From contig DASRKB010000011.1 in assembly GCA_035649175.1 (NCBI GenBank), positions 26,032 to 90,031 on the forward strand: a stretch of 64,000 nt of DNA. The letters are read 5' to 3'. Below the pieces are notes generated by a model, which saw only the letters and a program-made list of their open reading frames with translations, was not told the DNA's origin and did no database searches. Below, in pieces: positions 24,856-33,836 of the stretch. Each line of letters opens with the position of its first letter. Position 1 is the first letter of the stretch. The translations under genes were made by a program, and so were the position numbers. Origin of the DNA: SCGC-AG-212-J23 sp035649175. Lineage in GTDB: Bacteria; Pseudomonadota; Gammaproteobacteria; Burkholderiales; SG8-39.

Positions 24856-25809
24856 ATGAGCAGAGGAGCAGCCCTGTTCGCCGTGCTGGCGCTCAGCGTC
24901 ACCACGGCTTTCGCGCAGTACCCCACACGCCCGATCACTTCCGTGGTCGGCTTCGCCCCCGGCGGCGGCACCGATACCGTCTCGCGCATCGTCGCGAGGA
25001 CGCTCGGCGATCAGCTCGGCCAGCAGGTGCTGACCGACAACAAGGCGGGCGCCGGCGGCAACATCGCCAGCGACCACGTGGTGAAGGCCGCGCCCGACGG
25101 CTACACGATCTATCTCGCCAACGTCGGCGCAATCGCGGTCAACCCGCACCTCCTGCCGCTTGCCTACGACCCGCTCAAGGATCTCGCGCCGATCACCATG
25201 GCGGTGATCTTCCCGAACCTCGTGGTCGTGCACCCCTCGGTGCCGGCGAACACGCTCGCCGAGTTCATCAAGCTCGCCAAGGACGAGCCGGGCAAGTACA
25301 CCTACGGCTCCTCGGGCATCGGCGGCGCCGGCCACCTCGCCGGCGAGCTCCTGAAGATGATGGCGAAGATCGACCTCACCCACGTGCCCTTCAAGGGCGG
25401 CGGCCCGGCGATGCAGGCGATGCTCGGCGGCCAGATCCACGCCTACATGGCGACGCCCGTCGCCGCGGGTCCGCACGTGAAGGGCGGCAAGGCGAAAGCG
25501 CTTGCGACCACCGGACCGAAGCGCGATCCCTTCATGTCCGAGGTGCCCACCGTGGCCGAGATGTATCCCGGCTACCAGGCGACCAACTGGTACGCCTACT
25601 TCGCGCCGGCGAAGACGCCAAAGGAGATCGTGACGCGCTTGAACCGCGAGATCGTGAAGGCGCTGCAGTCGGCGGAAGTGAAGGATCTCCTGGGCAAGCA
25701 GGGCCTCGAGGCCGCGCCCGGCACGCCCGAGCAGCTCGCCGCCTTCGTCAAGTCGGAGTCGGAGACCTGGGCCAGGGTCGTCAAGGAGGCCAATATCAAG
25801 GCGCAGTAA
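24856..25809 (+). CDS. Bug-family solute receptor
   Basis: The 317-residue periplasmic receptor has the Sec signal MSRGAALFAVLALSVTTAFA followed by QYPTRPITSVVGFAPGGGTDTVSR. The VLTDNKAGAGGNIASDHVVKA loop and the HVPFKGGGPAMQAMLGGQIHAY segment in lobe two are standard for the family. It lies directly behind the CoA transferase gene, with no permease gene of its own here, as is usual for orphan Bug receptors that share a TctAB. Confidence 0.92.
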   Translation: MSRGAALFAVLALSVTTAFAQYPTRPITSVVGFAPGGGTDTVSRIVARTLGDQLGQQVLTDNKAGAGGNIASDHVVKAAPDGYTIYLANVGAIAVNPHLLPLAYDPLKDLAPITMAVIFPNLVVVHPSVPANTLAEFIKLAKDEPGKYTYGSSGIGGAGHLAGELLKMMAKIDLTHVPFKGGGPAMQAMLGGQIHAYMATPVAAGPHVKGGKAKALATTGPKRDPFMSEVPTVAEMYPGYQATNWYAYFAPAKTPKEIVTRLNREIVKALQSAEVKDLLGKQGLEAAPGTPEQLAAFVKSESETWARVVKEANIKAQ

Positions 25810-25836
25810 GGGGGCGCAGCCGCTAGACTTCCCGCC

Positions 25837-27567
25837 ATGAAGCAGCGGCTCACTGCCATCATGGCCGCGGATGCGGCCGGTTACTCCCGGCTCATGGCGT
25901 CCGACCAGAAGCGCGCGCTTGCGGCGCTCGATGCATGCCGCGACGTTTTTCGCGGCCTGGTTCAGGCGCCCGCCGGGCGCATTGTCGATACCGCGGGCGA
26001 TTCGGTGCTCGCGGTTTTCGACAGCGCCACCGAGGCGGTGCTCGCCGCGCTCGCTATCCAGAAGCAGCTCGAGGCTGCGGCGCCGGAGTTGCGCTACCGC
26101 ATCGGCATTCACATCGGTGACGTGGCCGAGAAGGACGACGGCTCGGTGTACGGCGACGGCGTCAACGTCGCGGCGCGCCTGCAGGCGCTCTCCAAGCCGG
26201 GCGAAGTCGCGGTGTCAGATGCGGTCCGCATGGCGGTGCGCGGTCGTGTGGATGCCCTTTTCGTCGACCAGGGCGAGCAGGCCGTGAAGAACATTCCCTC
26301 GCCGGTGCGCTGGTACAGCGTCGTCCCGCCGCACGCGATGGGCGGCCTGCCGGATCCGCGAGCGAGAACCGTCGGGGAGGTCGCCGCCTTGCCGTCGATC
26401 GCGCTTCTTCCCTTCAAGGCTGCGGGCACGGATGCCGGGGAGAGCGCTTTTGCCGATGGCCTGCGCGTCGATATCCAGGGTGCGCTGGTGAAGATCGCAG
26501 GTCTTGCGCTCACGGCCGTGGGCACCACGAACACCTATCGCAACAAGGACGTGTCGCCTCAGCAGGCTGCGTCCGAGATGGGCGTGCGCTACATACTCGA
26601 GGGCCTGGTGCAGAAGGCCGGGCAGCGCGCCCGCATCCACATGACGCTCACCGACGGGCCCGCGGCGCGGGCGATCTGGAGCGAGCACTACGATTGCGTG
26701 CTCGATGAGACCTTCGAGGCGCAGGACGACATCACGGAGAAGGTCGTCACCGCGCTCGACGTCAGGCTGATGAGCGGCGAGCAGGCGCGGGTATGGCGCA
26801 AGAACCTGAAGCAGCCGCGCGCGCGGGAGCACTGGTACCGAGGCATCCACGAGTTCATGAAAGGGCAGAAGGAGGCGAACGCGGCGGCGCGCGAGGACTT
26901 CGAGCGGGTGGCGAAGCTCGCGCCGGAGAGCTCGCTTGGCCCCACCATGGTGGCCTTTACGCACTGGCTCGACGTATTCCGCGGCTGGTCGCCCTCACCG
27001 CAGAAGTCCCTCGAGCTCGCCGCGCACTCCGCCGGCCCGGCGATGGCGATGGACGACGCCGATGGCCAGGCGCACGCCGTGATGGGCCACATCCACCTGC
27101 TGCGCCGGGAGCACGAGAAGGCGCTGGAGGTTGCGGAGCAGGCCACCTGCCTGCGGCCCTCGTGCGCGAACTCGAACGCGCAGTTCAGCAATATCCTCTA
27201 CTACTGCGGCCGCCCCGCGGAGGCCGCCGACCGCGTGCGCCAGGCCATGCGCTTCTCGCCGGTGCATCCGCCGTTCTTCAAGGCGGTGCTCGCGGCGAGC
27301 TGCAAGGAGCTGCGCGAGTGGGACGATGCGGCAAAGGCGGCGAAGGATCTCCTGCGCATGAAGCCGGACGATGCCGACGCGCGTCTCGTGCTCATCGAGG
27401 CGGCGCTCGCCTGTGGCGACAAGGCAGGCGCCGGGCAGTATGTCGAGGAGATCCGCAAGCTGCAGCCGCAGTTCTCGCTCGACGCCTGGGCCGCGCGCCA
27501 GCCCTACCGCGACGCGGCGGTGCTCGAGCGTATCCTCGGGCGCCTGCGCGAGGCGGGGCTCAGCTAG
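25837..27567 (+). CDS. Class III adenylate/guanylate cyclase with TolB-like and TPR-like C-terminus
   Basis: The 576-residue protein starts with a class III cyclase domain. Metal-binding Asp12 lies in AADAAGYSRLM and the second, Asp55, in TAGDSVLAVF. The GIHIGDVAEKDDGSVYGDGVN segment is followed by VAARLQAL with the transition-state Asn and Arg. Residues about 180-310 match the TolB-like region common in these proteins (PSIALLPFKAAG, EMGVRYILEGLVQKAG, WSEHYD). The remainder consists of TPR-like helical repeats. There is no membrane segment, so it is a soluble cyclase, widespread in rhizobia and Burkholderiales. It could supply the ligand for the cNMP-binding kinase at 10505; that link is inferred. 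Confidence 0.9.
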   Translation: MKQRLTAIMAADAAGYSRLMASDQKRALAALDACRDVFRGLVQAPAGRIVDTAGDSVLAVFDSATEAVLAALAIQKQLEAAAPELRYRIGIHIGDVAEKDDGSVYGDGVNVAARLQALSKPGEVAVSDAVRMAVRGRVDALFVDQGEQAVKNIPSPVRWYSVVPPHAMGGLPDPRARTVGEVAALPSIALLPFKAAGTDAGESAFADGLRVDIQGALVKIAGLALTAVGTTNTYRNKDVSPQQAASEMGVRYILEGLVQKAGQRARIHMTLTDGPAARAIWSEHYDCVLDETFEAQDDITEKVVTALDVRLMSGEQARVWRKNLKQPRAREHWYRGIHEFMKGQKEANAAAREDFERVAKLAPESSLGPTMVAFTHWLDVFRGWSPSPQKSLELAAHSAGPAMAMDDADGQAHAVMGHIHLLRREHEKALEVAEQATCLRPSCANSNAQFSNILYYCGRPAEAADRVRQAMRFSPVHPPFFKAVLAASCKELREWDDAAKAAKDLLRMKPDDADARLVLIEAALACGDKAGAGQYVEEIRKLQPQFSLDAWAARQPYRDAAVLERILGRLREAGLS

Positions 27568-28510
27568 GCATCCGCACCACCACCTTGCCGACGAGGGCGT
27601 CCGATTCCATGTACGCCTTCGCCGCGGGCAGCTCCTCGAAGGCGTAGACCTTGTCGACGAGGGGCTTGAGCTTCCCGCCGGCGAAGAGCGGCAGGAAGTC
27701 CTTGATGAAGCCCTGCACGGTGACGGCGCGCTGCTCGCCGGTGCGGTGCTTGTTGGAGACGCCGAAGAGCCTCAGGCGCTTCGCGTGCAGCGCGTCGAGG
27801 TCGATCTCGGCTTTCATGGTGCCGTCGAGATAGCCCACCGTGGCGAGGCGCCCCATGTAGGCGAGCGACCGGACGCACTCGGCGAACACCGTGCCCCCGA
27901 CGTTGTTCACCACGAGGTTCGCGCCCTTGCCGCCGGTGGCCTTCATTACCGCGTCGTGGAAGTCCGCTTTTCTGGTTTGAATCCCGACATCCAATCCGAG
28001 CGTCCTCAAGCGGGACAGTTTTTGAGAAGAACCCGAGGTGCCGATCACCTTGGCCCCGAGCGCCTTTGCTGCCTGCAGCGCCGCGACGCCCACGCCGGAG
28101 GTGACCGCGGTGACGAGCAGCCATTCGCCGGCCTTGAGATCGCCCTGCTCGAGGAGCATGTCGTGCACCACCATGAAGGTGACCGGGACGGCCGCGGCTT
28201 GCTCCCACGAGAGCGAGGGCGGCGCGGGGATCACATCGTGCCGGTCCATCAGCGCGTACTCCGCGAAGGACCCCGGCAGCCGGCCCATCACACGCTCGCC
28301 GGTGCCCTCGACCTCGCCCGCGCCGTCGGTGCCCGCGGGCTTGGCCGCGCCCGGCTTCGTAAGCCCGTGGCCGGCGAGGAATTCTCCACGGTTCAGGCTC
28401 GCCGCCCGCACGCGCACCAGGAGCTGCCCGGCCCTGGGCTCGGGGCGCGGGACGTCCCGCAGCTCCAGCGTGGTCCCGCCGTCCCTCGACTCGATGTAAT
28501 AGGCTTTCAT
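27560..28510 (-). CDS. Zinc-independent quinone oxidoreductase-type MDR alcohol dehydrogenase
   Basis: The 316-residue medium-chain reductase has the GroES-like N-terminal domain (PRAGQLLVRVRAASLNRGEF, AGTDGAGEVEGTGERVMG). Its NADPH-binding domain carries TAVTSGVGVAALQAAKALGA, a variant of the AxxGGVG motif, and it ends in YMESDALVGKVVVRM. Catalytic zinc cysteines are absent, which fits the quinone reductase branch. Its 3' end overlaps the cyclase gene by 8 bp in convergent orientation. Confidence 0.88.
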   Translation of the reverse strand: MKAYYIESRDGGTTLELRDVPRPEPRAGQLLVRVRAASLNRGEFLAGHGLTKPGAAKPAGTDGAGEVEGTGERVMGRLPGSFAEYALMDRHDVIPAPPSLSWEQAAAVPVTFMVVHDMLLEQGDLKAGEWLLVTAVTSGVGVAALQAAKALGAKVIGTSGSSQKLSRLRTLGLDVGIQTRKADFHDAVMKATGGKGANLVVNNVGGTVFAECVRSLAYMGRLATVGYLDGTMKAEIDLDALHAKRLRLFGVSNKHRTGEQRAVTVQGFIKDFLPLFAGGKLKPLVDKVYAFEELPAAKAYMESDALVGKVVVRMPS

Positions 28511-28548
28511 GTAGTCTCTCTCCCGGTGCGCATTCTAAGGAGTCGAAG

Positions 28549-28872
28549 ATGATGGAGAAAATGAAGGGCGTGACCGTTCTGATCCTCGGGCTCGCCCTCG
28601 CCTTTCCGGCGGCGGCGGGAATGATCGCCACGCCGGTGCAGGACGAGCGCGCCCGGGTGAAAGCGATGGTGGAGCGCCCCGAGGTTAGCGCCGAGCTGCA
28701 GAAGATGGGCATCCCGCCGCAGGAGGCGACGGCGCGCGTCGACGCGATGAGCGACGAGGAGGTGCTTCAGGTCGCCGGCCGGCTGGACGCGGCGATGGCG
28801 GGCGGGCAGACGCAGAACGAGCGACTGCTCATCCTGATTGTCCTGATCCTCCTGCTGCTGCTGCTCCTCTAG
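28549..28872 (+). CDS. PA2779-family small exported/membrane protein
   Basis: The 107-residue protein resembles the PA2779 family. It has a Sec-type leader (GVTVLILGLALAFPAAAG), a conserved middle with ELQKMGIPPQEATARVDAMS and EEVLQVAGRLDAAMAGG, and a C-terminal membrane anchor, LLILIVLILLLLLLL. Relatives are usually followed by a PA2778 cysteine peptidase gene; none is present here. An AAGGAG site precedes the ATG. Function is unknown. Confidence 0.78.
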   Translation: MMEKMKGVTVLILGLALAFPAAAGMIATPVQDERARVKAMVERPEVSAELQKMGIPPQEATARVDAMSDEEVLQVAGRLDAAMAGGQTQNERLLILIVLILLLLLLL

Positions 28873-28893
28873 GCGGCGAGTTTAGCGGCGGCT

Positions 28894-30252
28894 TCAAGCC
28901 GCGAGTTCTACGGGTTCCATGCGGTCGTTCACCGTGTGGAGCCGTACTGGTCGGCGCCACACGCGCCGCACGTACTCGAGCACCTTGCGGGCCCGGGCGA
29001 TGTCCAGCCCGCGCCCGTCGCTCCCCGCGTCGTGCTGCAGCGCAAGCGAGCCGTCGTGGTGCAGGTCGACCGCCGCGACGCGCGGCGCGCCGAAGTTGAA
29101 CTTGGGCGCGAGGATCGCCTCGCGCACCGCCTCGAGCGAGCGGCTCGCCACCCGGATCTCGTCGCCCGGCCGAGTCTCGTAGACGAACAGGCCCGACTTC
29201 TCCGCGATCTCACGGTCGAGCCAGTTGCGGATGAAGCCGAAATCGTCCTCCTCGCGGCGCACCTCCATCGCTCTCGCCATGCCTTGGCGCTCGATGATGT
29301 GCTCCCAGAGCGTGAAGCCGAGGTGGTAGGGATTGATCCCGAGCGCGGTCTGCTCGCCCGTGGCGAAGGGGCGCACCACGTCGGAGTGCGCCTTGATCGC
29401 CGCGAGGTAGGTTGGCTGCGGCAGGAAATCGGCCTCGCGCAGCAGCCGCGCGTGCCAGTAGGACGCCCAGCCCTCGTTCATGATCTGGCAGGCGAACACC
29501 GGATAGAAGTACAGCGACTCCGCCCGCACCGCGAGGAAGATGTCGCGCTCCCACTGCTCGAGCTCGGGCGCGTAGTTCGCGATGAACCACAGCAGGTCGT
29601 ACTCGGGATGCGGCGGCACCGCCGCGCGGATCGGGCCGAGATAGGGCGTCGGCGGCGTCTCCTCGCCAGGCAACTGGCCGAAACGCGCTTGGAACTCGCT
29701 CTTCCTGGGCAAACCCTTCTCCGGGACGAACTCCGGGTACGGCGTGCGGTGCAGCTCGCCGTCCACGTCCACATGCGACTCGAGGGCGAGGGCGGCGTCG
29801 AGCACCGCCTCGACGCGCTCCACACCTACCGCCTCGATCGCGAGCTGGATGCGATGCGCGTGCGCCGCGGCCTTCTCTACGATGTTGCCGCCCGCCATAC
29901 GATGGAAGCGCGCGAAGAGCTGGTTGTTCTTGGCGAAGTCGGCATGGCCGAGCACGTGCGCGGTGACCAGCGAGTTCTCGGCGAGCGAGTTGCCGTCCAT
30001 CAGGAAGGCGCGGCAGGGATCGCCGGGGAACATCACCTCGAAGATCTTCGAGTGCCCCATGCTCTGGCGCACCAGCTGGTGGATGTAGCGCACGCCGAAG
30101 GACCAGTGCGGCATGCGGATCGGCAGGCCGTACACTGCAATCTCGGTCATGAGGCTCGCCGGGGCCATCTCGAAGTCGACGGGGTAGTAATCCAGGCCCA
30201 GGCGCCTCGCCAGCCCCTCGATGCCTTCGGCGTACTCGCGCAGCTCACTCAT
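28894..30252 (-). CDS. spoVR: SpoVR-family protein
   Basis: The 452-residue product carries the conserved SpoVR segments: LPIRMPHWSFGVRYIHQLVRQS, FEVMFPGDPCRAFLMDGNSL, ENSLVTAHVLGHADFAKNNQLF with conserved histidines, and FACQIMNEGWASYWHARLL, which is nearly diagnostic. The E. coli homologue YcgB is coexpressed with YeaGH in stationary phase; the molecular activity is unknown. It is last in a three-gene operon and overlaps the yeaH-like gene by 8 bp. Confidence 0.93.
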   Translation of the reverse strand: MSELREYAEGIEGLARRLGLDYYPVDFEMAPASLMTEIAVYGLPIRMPHWSFGVRYIHQLVRQSMGHSKIFEVMFPGDPCRAFLMDGNSLAENSLVTAHVLGHADFAKNNQLFARFHRMAGGNIVEKAAAHAHRIQLAIEAVGVERVEAVLDAALALESHVDVDGELHRTPYPEFVPEKGLPRKSEFQARFGQLPGEETPPTPYLGPIRAAVPPHPEYDLLWFIANYAPELEQWERDIFLAVRAESLYFYPVFACQIMNEGWASYWHARLLREADFLPQPTYLAAIKAHSDVVRPFATGEQTALGINPYHLGFTLWEHIIERQGMARAMEVRREEDDFGFIRNWLDREIAEKSGLFVYETRPGDEIRVASRSLEAVREAILAPKFNFGAPRVAAVDLHHDGSLALQHDAGSDGRGLDIARARKVLEYVRRVWRRPVRLHTVNDRMEPVELAA

Positions 30253-31399
30253 GCGCGGCCTGCGACTGGAAGAACTCGCGGATCGCGCGCCACACGTCGT
30301 CCTGGCTCGCCACGTGGCTCACGCCGATCGCGTGGCTGCGGCTCTTCAGCTCGTGGAAGATCTCGACGAGCTGCGTGTCGCGCGGACGGAAAGTGGCGAT
30401 GCCGCCGGTCTCGATGTAGCCGGCGTAGTTGACCTGCGAGGCGATCGCCGCGAGCGCCGCGGCCGCGGGCTCGCGGTCCTCGGCGGCGTTCTCGCCGTCC
30501 GAGGCATAGAAGAAATAGACGTTGTAGCGCGAAGGGTCGTAGCGCGCGGCCATCACGTCCAGCGCGAGCTGCGCGACGCTGGAGGTGACCGTACCGCCGC
30601 TCGAGGAGGCCTGGAAGAACTGGCTCTCCTCGAACTCCCAGGCCTGCGCGGCGTGGGCGAGAAACACCGTCTCCACCTTCGCGTACTGCCGGCGAATGCC
30701 CTGCAGGGCGAAGAAGAAGAACTGCTTGGCGAGCCGCCGCTGCGCCTCGTCCATGGAGCCAGAGACGTCGAGCGCGAAGATCACCGCGGCGTTGGTCGCC
30801 GGGGAGGCGCGCCGCACGAGCTGGCGGAAGCGCAGGTCGTCGTTCGTGAACGCGAGCGCGTCCCCCTGCTGGATCGACCTGCGCTTGACCGCCTCTTTCA
30901 GCGTGCGCCGGCGGTCGAGCCGCGCGCGCGCGCCGCGCTTATCCCAGCCCTCGCGCACGTAGTCGGGTTCCTCCATCACCGCCGAGCGCTTGGGCTTGAG
31001 CTCCGGGAGCTTGAGCTCCTCCCAAAGCCAGTCGACGATCTCGTCGATCTTCAGCTCGACGACGAAGCGGATCTCGCCGTCGCCCGTGCCGCCGGCTTGC
31101 GCCCCGCGCTCCGCCTCCTCGCGTCCCGGCTGCAGGATGTCGCCGGGCTCGCCGCGGCCCTGGCCCGCGCCCTGCGCCACCGCCGCGTCGGCGAGCCGCA
31201 GGCGCGCGTGCTCGAGGAACCTGACCGGCACTACCACGGTGCGGTTCCCCGGGCGGCTCATCAGATCCGCGCCGGCGAGCAGATCGGGCAGGGTCTCCCT
31301 CACTGCGTCGCGCACCTTCTCGTTGTGGCGCAGCCAGTCGCGCGCGCCGCGCGAGAAGAGCTCGTACCAGGGCGTCTCGGCGGCGATGCGGATGGTCAT
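30245..31399 (-). CDS. yeaH: YeaH/DUF444-family VWA protein
   Basis: The 384-residue protein has a polar N-terminal half with the family segment RRSIQQGDALAFTNDDLRFR. A von Willebrand A domain follows, with the metal site DVSGSMDEAQ at its start. Further family marks are KQFFFFALQGIRRQY, FLAHAAQAWEFEESQFFQ and SSSGGTVTSSVAQLAL. It is partner to PrkA and SpoVR in a conserved operon. A glycine- and glutamine-rich linker (QGAGQGRGEPGDILQPGREE) is typical. Confidence 0.93.
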   Translation of the reverse strand: MTIRIAAETPWYELFSRGARDWLRHNEKVRDAVRETLPDLLAGADLMSRPGNRTVVVPVRFLEHARLRLADAAVAQGAGQGRGEPGDILQPGREEAERGAQAGGTGDGEIRFVVELKIDEIVDWLWEELKLPELKPKRSAVMEEPDYVREGWDKRGARARLDRRRTLKEAVKRRSIQQGDALAFTNDDLRFRQLVRRASPATNAAVIFALDVSGSMDEAQRRLAKQFFFFALQGIRRQYAKVETVFLAHAAQAWEFEESQFFQASSSGGTVTSSVAQLALDVMAARYDPSRYNVYFFYASDGENAAEDREPAAAALAAIASQVNYAGYIETGGIATFRPRDTQLVEIFHELKSRSHAIGVSHVASQDDVWRAIREFFQSQAAHE

Positions 31400-31409
31400 G
31401 ATAGCGGCT

Positions 31410-33338
31410 TCATTCCTGCGCCAGCAGGGTGGTCACGTAGTTGAGCGCCTCGCGCGCGCTGTGCGCGTCGTAGCCGTACTCGTCCACGAGACGCTTTTCC
31501 ACCACCGAGATCTTCTGGCGCGTCTCCTCGTCGGGCCGCGCGGAGGAGGAAACCAGGCGCAGCACGTCACGGCGCTGCTCGAAGAGGTATTGCTCTACCG
31601 CGTCGTGCAGCGGTGCGTGGGAGTCGAGCGTGAACTTCTCGCCGCGCTTGTAGGCGCCCATCGCCTTCCTCACCACCTCCTGGCGGAAGGAGAGCTTGCC
31701 CGACTCGGAAATGCGGATCTTCTCCTCGACCGAGCGCAGGAAGCGCTCGTCGGGCTTGCGATCCTCGCTCGTGATCGGGTCGCGGATAGTGCGGTTGTCG
31801 AGCGTCGCCTCGACCTCGTCGAGGTACTTGTCAAGCAGCTCCTGCGCTTCCTGCTCGAAGGACACGAACAGCGCCTTGTGCACGTCCTCCTTCACCCAGC
31901 GGTTGTAGAAGTCCTTGCGCACTGCGACGAGGAAGTCGACCCACTTGCGCTTCTTCTTGCCGTCCATGCGCACGTCGGACTCGATCGCGTCCTTGAGCGC
32001 GATCAGGACCTCCATCGTGGTGAGGCTCTTCGCCTGCGACTGGATGATGGCGTTCGACAGCGCGTTGATGATGAAGCGCGGCGAGACGCCCGAGAGGCCT
32101 TCCTCCGGGTTGCGCGCGCGGATCTTCTCCACCTCCGCGGTGGCGATGCCTTCCACGTCCTCGCCCGCGTACATGCGCACCTTCTTCACGTTCTCGGCCT
32201 CGCGCTCGTCGCCCTCGGCGAGGCGCGTGAGCACCGCGAACACCGCCGCCACGTGCAGCGCGTGCGGGTCCAGGTGGACCTCGCGGAACGCCTGGGTCGA
32301 GGAGCAGAGCTTGCGGTAGATGCGCGCCTCCTCCTTGTAGTGCAGCGTGTAGGGCACCTGGATGATGACCATGCGGTCGAGCAGCGCCTCGTTCTCCGCC
32401 TCTTGCAGGAACTTGCGGAACTCGGCGAGGTTGGTGTGCGCGACGATCGTCTCGTCGAGGTGGATGAGCGGGAAGCGCGACACCTTGACGTTCTTCTCCT
32501 GCGTCAGCGTGAGCAGCAGGTACAGGAACTCGCGCTTCACCTTGAGGATCTCGATCATCTCGAGCAGGCCCCGGCTCGCGGCGAACACCGCGCCCGACCA
32601 CGACCAGGCGCGCGGGTCGCCCTCGTCGCCGTACTGCGAGACCTTGGAGAGGTCGACCGAGCCCACCAGGTCGGCGATGTCGGCGGTGGTCGGGTCGTGC
32701 GGCGCGTAGGTGCCTACGCCGATGCGTCCGGCCTCCGAGATGAAGATCCGCTCCACCGGCATCTGCATGAAGTCGCCGGCGAACTCCTGCTGCACGCGGT
32801 GCGCGCAGTAAGGGCAGAGCTCGCCGGAGATCTCCACCCCGTAGGCCTGGCGGAACTGCGGCCGCAGGGTGTGCGGGACGAGGTGCAGCGGCGACTCGTG
32901 CACCGGGCAGCCGTGGATGGCATAGAGCGCGCCGGCGTCCGAGCGGCTGTAGGCCTCCAGGCCGCGCTTGAGCAGGATCACCATGCTCGACTTGCCGCCC
33001 GAGGGCGGGCCGAGCAGCAGCAGCAGCCGCCTGCCGACCTCGGAGCCCGAGGCCGCGGCCTTGAAGTAGTCCTGCACGCGCGTGATGGTCTCGTCGATCC
33101 CGTACAGCTCGTCGCCGAAAAGCCGACCTTCAGCGCGCATCATGTCCCAGATGTACTGGTGGCTCGTGCGGGTGATGCCCTTGGAATCGGTCGGGAAAAC
33201 CCCCTCGAGGAACGCGGCGAGGGTGCCGCTCCAGCGCGCGGCGCGGTGTTCCTTGGTAAAGTGCGCGAGCGACTTGAGAAACCCGGAGTGCCGTTCGGCG
33301 AGCGCATGGTCCTTCATGACGAGCATCTCCTCAATCAT
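31410..33338 (-). CDS. prkA: PrkA AAA-type serine protein kinase
   Basis: The 642-residue protein is full length for the family. Its marks are a Walker A in LLGPPSGGKSSMVILLKRGL, a zinc-like cluster in GELCPYCAHRVQQEF, a sensor region LLTLTQEKNVKVSRFPLIHLDETIVAHTN, and a C-terminal PrkA kinase-like domain (RWVKEDVHKALFVSFEQEAQ). Homologues in E. coli (YeaG) and Bacillus respond to starvation and carbon status, and some show protease activity. It is first of the three-gene operon. The 126 bp upstream separates it from a divergent small gene and must hold its promoter; I see no unambiguous sigma-54 site. Confidence 0.95.
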   Translation of the reverse strand: MIEEMLVMKDHALAERHSGFLKSLAHFTKEHRAARWSGTLAAFLEGVFPTDSKGITRTSHQYIWDMMRAEGRLFGDELYGIDETITRVQDYFKAAASGSEVGRRLLLLLGPPSGGKSSMVILLKRGLEAYSRSDAGALYAIHGCPVHESPLHLVPHTLRPQFRQAYGVEISGELCPYCAHRVQQEFAGDFMQMPVERIFISEAGRIGVGTYAPHDPTTADIADLVGSVDLSKVSQYGDEGDPRAWSWSGAVFAASRGLLEMIEILKVKREFLYLLLTLTQEKNVKVSRFPLIHLDETIVAHTNLAEFRKFLQEAENEALLDRMVIIQVPYTLHYKEEARIYRKLCSSTQAFREVHLDPHALHVAAVFAVLTRLAEGDEREAENVKKVRMYAGEDVEGIATAEVEKIRARNPEEGLSGVSPRFIINALSNAIIQSQAKSLTTMEVLIALKDAIESDVRMDGKKKRKWVDFLVAVRKDFYNRWVKEDVHKALFVSFEQEAQELLDKYLDEVEATLDNRTIRDPITSEDRKPDERFLRSVEEKIRISESGKLSFRQEVVRKAMGAYKRGEKFTLDSHAPLHDAVEQYLFEQRRDVLRLVSSSARPDEETRQKISVVEKRLVDEYGYDAHSAREALNYVTTLLAQE

Positions 33339-33464
33339 GTGAATCCTCCGTCGGGTTCAAAGCAAGATTTGTCCCGAAGCGTTCCTTTTGTCACAATTTG
33401 TTGCAGCCCCACTAGCGCATGCTTATCCTTTCCAACGGTCCACTTGGTCTAGCGTTGACCGGCG

Positions 33465-33818
33465 ATGCTTAAAGAAATTCACGGCGTCGCTGACGATCCG
33501 CCGGCGCGGCGGCGCTGGTTCCACGACGAGTACTTCGACCTGTTCGTGTGGCAGGCCGAGGGACGCGTGACGCTCTTTCAGCTTTGCTACGGCATGGACT
33601 CGAGCGAGCGTGCACTGGTGTGGGACGCCCAGCGCGGCTTCTTCCACGACGGACCTCCCGCATCGCAGGAAGTGGTTTCACGCTTCGACGACGCCGCCGC
33701 CCAGCTTCCGGAGGACATCCGGCGCGAGGTGCGCGAGAAGATGCACGAGTTCGCCGGCAGCCGCATTGCCGTCACCTCGCGCCGCAAGCGCTTTCGCCGC
33801 GCCGACTGGCAGCGCTAG
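33465..33818 (+). CDS. Conserved hypothetical protein (117 residues)
   Basis: I do not recognise a named family. The product is soluble, rich in charged and aromatic residues, with RRRWFHDEYFDLFVWQ, ALVWDAQRGFFHDGPP and a basic C-terminus (SRRKRFRRADWQR). It probably has an alpha/beta structure. The gene diverges from prkA and lies 18 bp before the glutathionyl transferase, which may be cotranscribed. Confidence 0.65.
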   Translation: MLKEIHGVADDPPARRRWFHDEYFDLFVWQAEGRVTLFQLCYGMDSSERALVWDAQRGFFHDGPPASQEVVSRFDDAAAQLPEDIRREVREKMHEFAGSRIAVTSRRKRFRRADWQR

Positions 33819-33836
33819 CTGTAGAGGTTCGATGAC

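Noticed and set aside
33339..33464. A sigma-54 promoter ahead of prkA
   Set aside because: No GG-N10-GC element with proper spacing is visible; only weak sigma-70-like or ECF-like words.
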